Source of the DNA: Bosea sp. F3-2
Lineage (GTDB): Bacteria; Pseudomonadota; Alphaproteobacteria; Rhizobiales; Beijerinckiaceae
DNA length: 64,000 bases
NCBI RefSeq assembly: GCF_008253865.1
Contig: NZ_CP042331.1
Span: 1,426,001 to 1,490,000 of the forward strand
Reading direction: 5' to 3'
Shown here: piece after piece, positions 34,676 to 43,170 of the stretch
Numbering within the stretch: the stretch's first letter is position 1
Layout of the letters: each line of letters begins with the position of its first letter
Program-made: the position numbers and the translations under genes
Notes under the pieces: generated by a model
What the model was told of the DNA's origin: nothing
Seen by the model: the letters and a program-made list of their open reading frames with translations, nothing else
Databases searched by the model: none

Positions 34676-35935
34676 ATGCCGCACCGCAAGCCTCCCGCAG
34701 CGCACAGCGCCGCCCTCGGCGCCAACCCCGAAAGGGCGCGCCACCACAACCGCCGCGTTGTGCTCGAGACCTTCCGTCAGCATGGCCGGCTCGGCCGCTC
34801 GGACATCGCCCACCTGACCCGGCTGACCGCCCAGACCGTCTCGAACATCGTCGCCGAATTGCTGGACGAGGGATATCTGATCGAGCTCGGCCGCCGGCGC
34901 ACGGCGCGTGGCCAGCCGCCGGTCGAGTTCGCCCTCAACGCCGATGGCGGCCTGACAGCGGGCATGGAGATCGCAGCGGACCACATCACCACGGTGCTGG
35001 TCGACCTGACCGGGGAAGTGAGGGCACAGCGTGTCGCCCCCCTCCCCGACCTCGCCGTGGAAGCGGTTCAGGCGCTGGCTGCGGGGGAGCTGGCGCGGGC
35101 ACGAGCGGCGCAAGGGCTTCCGGAGCGCCTGCTCGGCTGCGGCGTGGTGATGCCGGGTCCGTTCGATTTCGAGGGCACGCTTACTGTCGGCTCGACGGCG
35201 CTGCCGGGCTGGACCGGCCATGATGTCACCGCGCTGATGAGCGCCGCGCTCGGCACCTCTGTGACGATCGAAAACGACGCCACGGCCGCCGCGGTCGGAG
35301 AGCATCTCTACGGGATCGGCCGCAATCTGCGGCATTTCTGCCTGGTCTATTTCGGCCTCGGCCTCGGGCTCGGGCTGATGTTCGATGGCGCGCCCTATCG
35401 CGGCGCCTTCGGCAACGCCGGCGAGATCGGCCATATTCCAGTGGTGCCGCACGGCGAGACCTGCATCTGCGGCCGCCAGGGCTGCCTCGAACGCTATGTC
35501 TCGCCGTCGGCGCTGCGGGACGTACTGCGCCGCGCCGGCATCGACCAGATCGATGCCGACGGCATCGCACGCCTCCACGCCGAGGGACATCCGGTCGTGA
35601 CGGGCTGGATCACCCAGGCAGGGGCATTGCTCGCCCCCGTGCTCGGCTTGCTGGAGAACCTGTTCGACCCGGAGACCATCGTGCTCGGCGGCGCACTACC
35701 GGACAGCATCATCGACGCGCTGATCGCAGCTGCTGGGCCGTTGCCGCTCTCGGTAGCGCGGCGCGGTGATCGCTCGGTTCCGCGTGTCCAGCGCGGCGCC
35801 ACGGGCCAATTCACCGCGGCGCTCGGCGCAGCAGCGCTGCCGCTCCTGGACGCGACAGCGCCGCGGCTGGTGCGCAATCCCACAACGGCCGACGAAAACC
35901 AGCCCTCGGCGGCCGACGGCGCCGCCCCTTTTTGA
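34676..35935 (+). CDS. ROK family transcriptional regulator
   Basis: The 419-residue protein has an N-terminal winged helix (about 20-80, 'LGRSDIAHLTRLTAQTVSNI') and a ROK sugar-kinase-like domain with the zinc site 'CICGRQGCLERYVS' and 'IENDATAAAVGEHLYG'. The usual ROK kinase motif is modified, as expected for a sensor. It is divergent from the sugar/lyase operon and very likely represses it until a sugar or sugar phosphate binds. The disordered tail after residue 395 is rich in Ala and Pro. Confidence 0.9.
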   Translation: MPHRKPPAAHSAALGANPERARHHNRRVVLETFRQHGRLGRSDIAHLTRLTAQTVSNIVAELLDEGYLIELGRRRTARGQPPVEFALNADGGLTAGMEIAADHITTVLVDLTGEVRAQRVAPLPDLAVEAVQALAAGELARARAAQGLPERLLGCGVVMPGPFDFEGTLTVGSTALPGWTGHDVTALMSAALGTSVTIENDATAAAVGEHLYGIGRNLRHFCLVYFGLGLGLGLMFDGAPYRGAFGNAGEIGHIPVVPHGETCICGRQGCLERYVSPSALRDVLRRAGIDQIDADGIARLHAEGHPVVTGWITQAGALLAPVLGLLENLFDPETIVLGGALPDSIIDALIAAAGPLPLSVARRGDRSVPRVQRGATGQFTAALGAAALPLLDATAPRLVRNPTTADENQPSAADGAAPF

Positions 35936-36114
35936 GCCCTCCCCCCGGCAACGGGTGTTCTCCACGGGCAGACCGCTCCGGTCCAAGTCCTGCCTTCCGC
36001 GGGGCATACGAAGCTTTCGCGCGCGCTCGATGCAGTGGGTGCTGCCTTCGCAGCTTTCGTCGAAATCGGAGGCTCGCCTCACCATCTCGGGGATGACAGA
36101 AGCTGGGCCGTTCA

Positions 36115-38586
36115 ATGCGACGCTCCCGGTGGCCTCCGGGCGGTAGGGTCACCATCGTGGCTGCGCTGGTTCTGGGATCGGCGTGCTGGATCTCGTCCCT
36201 CGCCAGAGGAGAGGATGTCTCGAGCCGCGATCTGCGTCTGGATGTTCTTCTCGATGGGCAATCCATTGGCCTGATCGGGGCCTTCCGCCAGAACACGAGG
36301 GGGGAGATCTCGGCTCGCCGCGACGAGTTGGAGGAGCTGGGTATCAAGGTTCCGGAAGCCGTCACCAGGGACAGGGACGTCGCCCTGCTTGCCATCCCCG
36401 GCGTGACATTCCGATATGACGAGGCGGCACAGCGGATCGATATCAGGCTGCCGCCGGACGGCCGCCTTCCGAAAATCTACGACGCGCAACCTGCAAGCGG
36501 CACGCCGCTGCCGAAGCCGGATCGCAGCGCGACCGGCGCGGTGCTCAATTACACGCTGTTCGGAAACTCGGAAGACAGGCAGTTCCGCAGCTTCTGGCGC
36601 TATCCGACGCTCTCCGCGACTCTCGACGGCCGCGTCTTCAGCCCGATCGGCGTCTTCTCGCAAACCGGGATCCTGAGCGACCAGACCCTCGTCGGCGGGT
36701 CGACGGAAGCGCTTCGCCTTGAGACGAGCTGGACCTATTCCGATCCCGACACGCTGCTGACCTATCGCGCGGGCGACATGATTTCGAGCGGATTGGCCTG
36801 GACACGCCCCATTCGACTGGGAGGGGCTCAGTTCCAGCGCAATTTCGGCCTGCGGCCAGACCTGATCACCCTGCCGCTGCCCAGCGTGACGGGCTCCGCG
36901 GCCGTCCCCTCGACCGTCGATGTCTTCGTCAATGGCACGAAGGCCATCTCGCAGGACGTCGGCAGCGGACCCTTCCGCATCACCAACATTCCCATCCTCA
37001 CCGGAAACGGCAACGCCAGCGTTGTGGTGCGCGATGCGTCGGGCCGGCAGAGCGAGTCGAGCTTGCCCTTCGTGGTTTCGAGCAATCTCCTCAGGCCCGG
37101 GCTGTTCGACTTCTCGGCGGAGGTCGGCGTGCCGCGGCTGCAGTATGGCCTGCGTTCCAGCATCTATGGCGACGAGATCGCCGGATCGACGAGCGCGCGC
37201 TACGGCATCACGGACAGCTTTACAGCCATTGCGCATGCGGAAGCTACGCACGGGCTCGGCATGGGCAGCCTCGGCGGCGTTTTCGGGCTCGGGCAATACG
37301 GCGTGCTCACGGCCGCCGGTTCCGGGAGCTGGAATGACGGCCGGACTGGCGGCCAATCCTACCTTTCCTTCGAGACCCAGCTCTGGGGCCTGTCCTTCTT
37401 GGCCGCATCGCAGCGAAGCTTCGGAGCCTACAGGGATCTGGCTTCGGCAACCGGCGTTCCGCTTGCGAACCTGAGCAGTGGCATCTCGGCCTATGTCGCC
37501 ACGCCCGGGTCATCAGCGCTATACGGCGACAAATGGGATCGACTGCTGCTGCCGCCGCGCGCGCTCGACAGGGTTTCGATCGCCATGCCGGTGCCCGCGC
37601 TCGGGGGAGCGATCAGTGTCGGCTTCGCGCATGTGAAGCCGGTTGTCGGACCAGCCAATCGCATCATCAACGCGAGCTATACCCGGCCTCTGTTCGGAGG
37701 CGGCTCCTTCTACGCGACATTCTTCACCGATCTGGCTGATCAGAAATCAGCCGGGGTTTTCGCAGGCCTGTCCTTTCCGTTCGGGACTGCCATCACGACC
37801 TCGACCGGCGCCAGCCGCTCGGGCTCGGCCTGGTCGCTGGCGGCGGACATCAACAAGCCGCTGCAACAGGAAGCCGGAAGCTTTGGCTGGCGGATACGCG
37901 ACGTTGAAGGGCCTGCCGATCAGAAGCGGCGCTCGGCATCGTTCGCCTACCGCGGAAGCAGCGGCCAGATCGAGGCCGGCGTCGCGCAAAGCGATAGCGC
38001 CGCCGCCGCCACGGTCCAGCTGGATGGATCGGTCGCGATCGCAGGAGGTGGCATCTTCATCGGCAACCGGATCGACGACGCATTCGCCGTGGCAAAGGTG
38101 GGGGTGCCCGACGTGGACGTGCTCTTCGAAAATCGTGTCGTCGCCCGCACCGATGCTTCCGGCAGCGCGCTCATTCCGACGCTCCGCTCCTATCAGGCCA
38201 ACAAGATCTCGATCGATGCCCGAGGCCTCCCTGTCGATGCATTGGCGGAAACAACCGTGGAAGTGCGTGCTCCTGCGGATCGGGCCGGCGTGGTCGTCGA
38301 TTTTGGCGTGAGGTCAGCCAGCAGCGCTGCCATCGTCATTCTCCAGGATGCAGCCGGGCGACCGCTCAAGGTCGGTTCGACGGGCGCGCTCCAGCCAGGT
38401 CTGAGGGGCACGGGCGCCGCCGCTCCCGAATTCACGATCGGATATGACGGCCGAGCCTTCATCGAGAATTTGGCCGCGGACAACGAGATTGTCGTGCAGT
38501 CCGAGACGGGTGGATGCCGCGCCCGGTTTCCCTTCACTCCGCGTGAAAACACGCAGGTCACGATTGGGCCGGTGCGATGCCAATAG
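36115..38586 (+). CDS. Outer-membrane fimbrial usher protein (SCPU-type chaperone-usher system)
   Basis: The 823-residue protein has a signal peptide (to about residue 33), an N-terminal periplasmic domain ('DVLLDGQSIGLIGAFRQN'), a long beta-barrel with the plug region 'VDVFVNGTKAISQDVGSGPF' and a C-terminal domain ending 'FTPRENTQVTIGPVRCQ'. It is the assembly pore for Spore-coat-U pili. Its stop overlaps the start of the adhesin gene by 10 bases. The chaperone and major subunit genes normally found upstream are not here: 35936-36114 has no recognisable gene. Confidence 0.88.
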   Translation: MRRSRWPPGGRVTIVAALVLGSACWISSLARGEDVSSRDLRLDVLLDGQSIGLIGAFRQNTRGEISARRDELEELGIKVPEAVTRDRDVALLAIPGVTFRYDEAAQRIDIRLPPDGRLPKIYDAQPASGTPLPKPDRSATGAVLNYTLFGNSEDRQFRSFWRYPTLSATLDGRVFSPIGVFSQTGILSDQTLVGGSTEALRLETSWTYSDPDTLLTYRAGDMISSGLAWTRPIRLGGAQFQRNFGLRPDLITLPLPSVTGSAAVPSTVDVFVNGTKAISQDVGSGPFRITNIPILTGNGNASVVVRDASGRQSESSLPFVVSSNLLRPGLFDFSAEVGVPRLQYGLRSSIYGDEIAGSTSARYGITDSFTAIAHAEATHGLGMGSLGGVFGLGQYGVLTAAGSGSWNDGRTGGQSYLSFETQLWGLSFLAASQRSFGAYRDLASATGVPLANLSSGISAYVATPGSSALYGDKWDRLLLPPRALDRVSIAMPVPALGGAISVGFAHVKPVVGPANRIINASYTRPLFGGGSFYATFFTDLADQKSAGVFAGLSFPFGTAITTSTGASRSGSAWSLAADINKPLQQEAGSFGWRIRDVEGPADQKRRSASFAYRGSSGQIEAGVAQSDSAAAATVQLDGSVAIAGGGIFIGNRIDDAFAVAKVGVPDVDVLFENRVVARTDASGSALIPTLRSYQANKISIDARGLPVDALAETTVEVRAPADRAGVVVDFGVRSASSAAIVILQDAAGRPLKVGSTGALQPGLRGTGAAAPEFTIGYDGRAFIENLAADNEIVVQSETGGCRARFPFTPRENTQVTIGPVRCQ

Positions 38587-39554
38587 CTTCCCGGATTCGC
38601 TCACTCTGCATTGCGGCTGCGATTATCGCATTGGCGGGGCTGCTTCTGGCCAAACCTGCCGCGGCGCAGTCCTGCTCCTTGAGCATGACCCCCCTGGCCT
38701 TCGGCAACATCGATGTCACCGCCAATGCCGTGGTGAACGGAACCGGGACCGCGACGGTTTCATGCACAGGGCTGGCGCTCTCGACGGTTGGCGTCTGCAT
38801 CGATCTCGGAGCCGGGAGCGGCGGCGGCACGAACGCGGCCAACCGCATCATGGCGAACGGCAGCAACCAGCTGCGCTATGGCCTCTTTTCCGATGCGGCA
38901 GCCAGCGTCCCTTGGGGATCCGGGACCTGGCCCGGAGGGTCTGCCTCGCCGGTGGGCTTCAACATCGTCCTTTCACTCGGCGGCACCGGCAGCCACAGCC
39001 AGACGATCTATGGGCGCGTCTACAACGGCCAGGCCACCGCGGCGCCGGTGGCCTATAGCAGCAGCTTTTCCGGAGCAGATGCACGGATCCGCTACGGCCT
39101 CCTCTCTTACCTGCTCGGGTGCGATTTGCTCACGATCTCCCAGACAACAAGCTTCACGGTCACGGCAAACGTCCCCGCAACGTGCAGGATCACGACGAGT
39201 GATCTCAATTTCGGATCGATTGGTCTGCTTGCTGCGCCGCATGATGCGCTTACCACGCTCGCGCCCACCTGTACGAACGGCACCGCTTATCAGATCGGTC
39301 TGGATGGCGGGCTTTCGGGCGCCAGCGACCCGACACTGCGCCGCATGACGAAGGGAAGCGAGACCGTCACTTATGGGCTCTATCGAAATACGACGCGCAC
39401 ACAGCCTTTCGGGAACACCTTGGGCAGCGACACGCTCGCGGATGTGGGCAACGGCTTGCCTCAGACGACCTATGTCTATGGGCGGGTGCCGGCCCAGGCG
39501 ACACCGTCGCCCGGTCTCTACAGCGATACCATCCTGGCGACGCTGACCTACTGA
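38577..39554 (+). CDS. Spore coat U (SCPU) domain protein, probable tip adhesin
   Basis: The 325-residue secreted protein has a signal peptide cut after 'AKPAAAQS' and two SCPU beta-sandwich domains. The first runs about 33-190 ('CSLSMTPLAFGNIDVTANAV' to a beta-strand near 'LLGCDLLTISQ'), the second 195-325 ('CRITTSDLNFGSIG', 'SGLYSDTILATLTY'). Each has the paired cysteines and the final donor-type strand. Two-domain SCPU proteins next to ushers usually cap the pilus. It ends 18 bp from the convergent DUF2161 gene. Confidence 0.87.
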   Translation: MPIASRIRSLCIAAAIIALAGLLLAKPAAAQSCSLSMTPLAFGNIDVTANAVVNGTGTATVSCTGLALSTVGVCIDLGAGSGGGTNAANRIMANGSNQLRYGLFSDAAASVPWGSGTWPGGSASPVGFNIVLSLGGTGSHSQTIYGRVYNGQATAAPVAYSSSFSGADARIRYGLLSYLLGCDLLTISQTTSFTVTANVPATCRITTSDLNFGSIGLLAAPHDALTTLAPTCTNGTAYQIGLDGGLSGASDPTLRRMTKGSETVTYGLYRNTTRTQPFGNTLGSDTLADVGNGLPQTTYVYGRVPAQATPSPGLYSDTILATLTY

Positions 39555-39572
39555 GCAGCCACTTCGTGGTCC

Positions 39573-40259
39573 CTATGCGGACGCCACACCGCCATCCGAG
39601 CGCGTCGGAGGCTCGGGTCGCCATGCGGCCAGCGCGCTGTGACCTGTTTCGGTCAGCGCATAGACGCCGCGCTCGGAGCGTTCAAACCAGCCATAGACAT
39701 TCCGGCGCAGGATCTTCTGGGCATCGGGAAAGGACGGCTTGAGATCGCGCGGCCGCTGCGGCGCTGATGCCATCGCAGCAGCGCAGGCAAGCGCCTGCTG
39801 GCGATAGGCCGTCATGATGGGCTTGCGCGTGCCGCCGCCGGGAACGGGGTCGCCCTGACGCCGCTTGTGCTCCTCCACCAGTCTCGAGCGGCGGCGCGGA
39901 TCCTTCCGCGGCACCGGCGCAGTCGGCGACACGAGGATATCGACGCGCCCCGATTTGGAAACGCCCAGCAATCCAAAACCGAGGCGTCGGCAGAGATTGC
40001 GATATCGCGGATCGCTTTCGCGGCCCTTGCCCTTGGCGGAGAGCTGAGCCGCCAACCAGATCTCATCACCGAGGCTCATCCGATCCACGCCCTGCAGGAT
40101 GAGCTCGAGATTGAATGTCAGCTTCAGTTCGCCGATCACCACCACGGCCGGATCATCGTCGCGCAGTCCGACGAGATCACAGTGCCCGATTTCTCCTTTT
40201 ACGGCGTAGCCCAAGCCCTCGAGGAAGCGCTTGACGGGTTCATAAAGAGACGTTTCCAC
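39573..40259 (-). CDS. DUF2161 family putative PD-(D/E)XK nuclease-fold protein
   Basis: The 228-residue protein opens 'VETSLYEPVKRFLEGLGYAV' and carries the PD-(D/E)XK core 'GHCDLVGLRDDDPAVVVIGELKLTF' (Asp, then ExK), followed by a basic C-terminal helix-turn-helix-like part with 'DAQKILRRNVYGWFERSERG'. DUF2161 proteins are predicted phosphodiesterases of unknown substrate. The GTG at 40259 with CGGAGG upstream is the natural start, since the reading frame above it is not family-like. Confidence 0.85.
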   Translation of the reverse strand: METSLYEPVKRFLEGLGYAVKGEIGHCDLVGLRDDDPAVVVIGELKLTFNLELILQGVDRMSLGDEIWLAAQLSAKGKGRESDPRYRNLCRRLGFGLLGVSKSGRVDILVSPTAPVPRKDPRRRSRLVEEHKRRQGDPVPGGGTRKPIMTAYRQQALACAAAMASAPQRPRDLKPSFPDAQKILRRNVYGWFERSERGVYALTETGHSALAAWRPEPPTRSDGGVASA

Positions 40260-40512
40260 ACAGACCTCCGGGCAGCCGACAACCAAGCATGCCTGACAGT
40301 CGTTTCGGAGAGGCAAACGCCGCCGAGAGTACGATAGTCGCGCCAATCGTTGCCCCCAACATGCTCTGGAAACGGACATGCGAGGCCTTTGCGTGAGCCA
40401 GCTTTCGGTCAACGTATCCTTCTCCGGACAGCGGCCTGGATCGAGCTTCGTCATCAACCTGTCGTGAAGCCGTTTGCAGAAGCACGGTTCTCCAACCCTG
40501 CTTCCGGATCAG

Positions 40513-41454
40513 ATGCTCCGCTTTCTCCTTCTCCGCCTGTTACGCACCCTCCTGACCGTGACGATCTGCGTGTCGGCCGTGTTCGTCGCGCTGCGTCTGG
40601 CGGGCGATCCCGCCGACATCATGCTGTCGATCGATACGCCCCCGGACGTCCGCGCGTACTATCGCGAGCTGTGGGGCCTCGACCGGCCACTACTCGAGCA
40701 GTATCTGCGCTATATCGCCAGCGCCGTCCGGGGCGATTTCGGCTTGTCCTTCGCCGATGACCGGCCGGCCTTCGCGGCCGTGATGGAAGCCCTGCCGAAG
40801 ACCTTCCTCCTCGGCTCCTCGGCCCTGATGCTGGCGCTCGTCATTGGCCTGCCGCTGGGCGTGCTCGCCGCGCTCCGGCACAACCGCGCCGCCGACCGGC
40901 TGGCCATGGCGGTTGCGGTGTTCGGCTATGCGATCCCCGTCTTCTTCCTCGGCATTCTCCTGATCCTGCTCTTCGCGCTGAAGCTGCGCGTGCTGCCCTC
41001 GGCCGGCTCGGAAAGCCTCTGGCATCTCATCCTGCCGGTCGTGACGCTCGGCCTGCCTCTCGCCGGCCGTCTAGCCCGCTTCGCCCGCACCGCGACGCTG
41101 GAGGTGCTGGGCAAGCCCTATATCCGGGCCGCGCGCGGACGGGGCGTGATGCCGCTTGCCGTGATCATCCGGCATGCCCTGCCCAATGCGGCCGTGCCGC
41201 TCCTGATGTTCATCGGCATCGAGATCGGTCACATCCTCGCCGGCAGCGCCGTCGTCGAGACCATCTTCGCCTGGCCCGGCGTCGGCCGGCTGCTGGTCGA
41301 CTCTGTCTCGATGCGGGATCTCGCCGTCGTCCAGGCCGTGATCTTCACGGTGACGGTGATCATGGTCGGCGCCAACCTTCTCGTCGACATCGTGCACATC
41401 CTGATCGATCCACGGCTCGGCGGCTTCTCTCGCGCCATGGGCAAGCCGGCCTGA
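40513..41454 (+). CDS. Dipeptide-type ABC transporter permease (DppB family), system A
   Basis: The 313-residue permease has six helices, the N-terminal 'LLRLLRTLLTVTICVSAVFV' and the EAA-type loop 'GKPYIRAARGRGVMPLAVII'. It pairs with the DppC-type protein that follows, overlapping it by one base (TGATG). These permeases move peptides, glycosides or other charged oligomers. The ATG at 40513 is the best start. The 253-bp gap upstream holds nothing I recognise. Confidence 0.9.
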   Translation: MLRFLLLRLLRTLLTVTICVSAVFVALRLAGDPADIMLSIDTPPDVRAYYRELWGLDRPLLEQYLRYIASAVRGDFGLSFADDRPAFAAVMEALPKTFLLGSSALMLALVIGLPLGVLAALRHNRAADRLAMAVAVFGYAIPVFFLGILLILLFALKLRVLPSAGSESLWHLILPVVTLGLPLAGRLARFARTATLEVLGKPYIRAARGRGVMPLAVIIRHALPNAAVPLLMFIGIEIGHILAGSAVVETIFAWPGVGRLLVDSVSMRDLAVVQAVIFTVTVIMVGANLLVDIVHILIDPRLGGFSRAMGKPA

Positions 41455-42335
41455 TGACAGCTCTCGATATTCCCGCCGCTCCGGCCCCTGCCATCCGCGC
41501 CCGCAAGAATGCGATGTCGCCGGTGGTGAAACTCTCCGCCGGTTTCCTGCTGGCCATCGTGCTCGTGGCGCTGCTGGCCGACTGGTTGGCGCCCCTGCCC
41601 TATACAGCCCAGAACCTCGCCGCGCGGCTGAAGCCGCCCATGACCGAAGCCGACGGCACGATGTACTGGCTCGGCACCGATCAGCTCGGCCGCGACATCC
41701 TGAGCCGCATGGTCTTCGCCGTCCGCAGTTCGATCCTGATCGCGGTGATGGGCACGCTGATCGGCGCGGTCGTCGGCACCTTTCTCGGTTTCGTGGCGGC
41801 GCGCCTGCGCGGCTTCGTCGACCAGGCCATCATGATGCTGGTCGATGCGCAGGCAGCGATCCCGGCGCTGTTTCTCGCGCTGACGATGCTCGCCTTCTTC
41901 GGCAACAACATCGTCCTCTTCATCATCCTCGTCAGCATCGACGGCTGGGACCGCTATACGCGGCTGGCGCGCGGGCTCGTCGTTTCCGAGCAGGAGAGCG
42001 ACTACATCAACGCCATCGAGGCCCTGGGCGCAGGGCCTTCGCGGGTCATCCTGCGCCATCTCCTGCCCAACATCGCCGCGGCGCTGGTGGTCCAGGCGAC
42101 ACTGAACTTCCCCGGCACGATCCTGCTCGAAACCTCCCTCTCCTTCCTCGGGCTCGGCGTGCAGCCGCCCGGCACCTCACTCGGGCTGATGCTGGGCGAA
42201 GGGCGCCGCTATCTGCTGAACGCCTGGTGGATCGCGGTCTTTCCGGGGCTCGCGATTTTCCTGACGACGCTCTCGATGAGCCTGTTCGGCGACTGGCTGC
42301 GCGACCGCTTCGACCCGACGAGCGAACGGCACTAA
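41454..42335 (+). CDS. Dipeptide-type ABC transporter permease (DppC family), system A
   Basis: The 293-residue permease shows the DppC start (cytoplasmic tail, first helix at about 20-45), the marker 'WLGTDQLGRDILSRMVFAVR' and the EAA loop 'INAIEALGAGPSRVILRHLL'. It ends two bases before the glycerophosphodiesterase gene, so the two are co-translated. Confidence 0.91.
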   Translation: MTALDIPAAPAPAIRARKNAMSPVVKLSAGFLLAIVLVALLADWLAPLPYTAQNLAARLKPPMTEADGTMYWLGTDQLGRDILSRMVFAVRSSILIAVMGTLIGAVVGTFLGFVAARLRGFVDQAIMMLVDAQAAIPALFLALTMLAFFGNNIVLFIILVSIDGWDRYTRLARGLVVSEQESDYINAIEALGAGPSRVILRHLLPNIAAALVVQATLNFPGTILLETSLSFLGLGVQPPGTSLGLMLGEGRRYLLNAWWIAVFPGLAIFLTTLSMSLFGDWLRDRFDPTSERH

Positions 42336-42337
42336 CC

Positions 42338-43102
42338 ATGGCGATCGCAAATCTTGGCACGCCCCGTCCGCTCGCGATCGCGCATCGCGGCGGCGCCCTG
42401 CTCGCGCCGGAGAACACGGCTGAAGCCTTCCGCGCTGCAGCGGCGGCGGGTGCGGAGATGGTCGAGACCGATCTGCGCCTGACCGCCGACGGCCACCTCG
42501 TCTGCCTGCACGATGCCGATCTGACGCGGATCGCGGGAGATAGCCGCCGGGTCGCGGACACCGACCTGGCTACCCTGCGCGCGATCCTGCCGGGCTTGCT
42601 GACGCTCGATGAGGCGATCACGGCATCGGCTCCGCTCGGCCTGCTGCTCGACGTCAAGCTGCTGGATCCGGCGATCCTGCTGCCTATCCTGGCCGTCCTC
42701 ACCGGGAATGAGGTACTCCAGCGCTGTGTGCTGGGGTTGCGCGACATCGCTCTGCTGTCTGTGGCACGCGCGCTGTCGCCGGATGTCGCGCTCCTCGCCC
42801 TTGCCACCGATCCCGATACGATATCGGAAGCCAGGGATGCCGGAGCCGCCTGGTTCCGGCTTTGGCAGGCCGATGCGACCGAGGAGCGGATGGCGGCAAT
42901 CCGCAAAACCGGCATGCGATCGGTGATCATGGTGGGTCAGCCGCGTTCGGTCGCCCTGCCGGGCTACCCGCCCTTCCCTGTCGGACGCATCGATGCCGAC
43001 GGCATCCGCCGGGTCATGGTGCTGCGTCCCGACGCGGTCATGCTCGACGATCCGCGCCCGCTCATCGCCATGCGCGCTGTCACGGGCCTGTCGCCAAGCT
43101 GA
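42338..43102 (+). CDS. Glycerophosphodiester phosphodiesterase family protein
   Basis: The 254-residue cytoplasmic enzyme has the GDPD TIM-barrel hallmarks: 'AIAHRGGALLAPENT' with the catalytic His, 'VETDLRLTADGHLVCLHD' with the metal-binding Glu/Asp and second His, and 'LLLDVKLLDP' in place of the usual ExK strand. It hydrolyses glycerophosphodiesters to glycerol-3-phosphate and an alcohol. It is embedded between the permease and binding-protein genes of system A, so the imported molecule may be a phosphodiester. Confidence 0.88.
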   Translation: MAIANLGTPRPLAIAHRGGALLAPENTAEAFRAAAAAGAEMVETDLRLTADGHLVCLHDADLTRIAGDSRRVADTDLATLRAILPGLLTLDEAITASAPLGLLLDVKLLDPAILLPILAVLTGNEVLQRCVLGLRDIALLSVARALSPDVALLALATDPDTISEARDAGAAWFRLWQADATEERMAAIRKTGMRSVIMVGQPRSVALPGYPPFPVGRIDADGIRRVMVLRPDAVMLDDPRPLIAMRAVTGLSPS

Positions 43103-43170
43103 GTCAAGGCAGCCGGACCGCCGCGCCGCTCCGCTCCAGTGCGCCGCAACAGCTCGACACGAGAAGGCTC

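Noticed and set aside
35936..36114. Remnant of a pilus chaperone or subunit upstream of the usher
   Set aside because: All three plus-strand frames were read and none shows chaperone or SCPU motifs.
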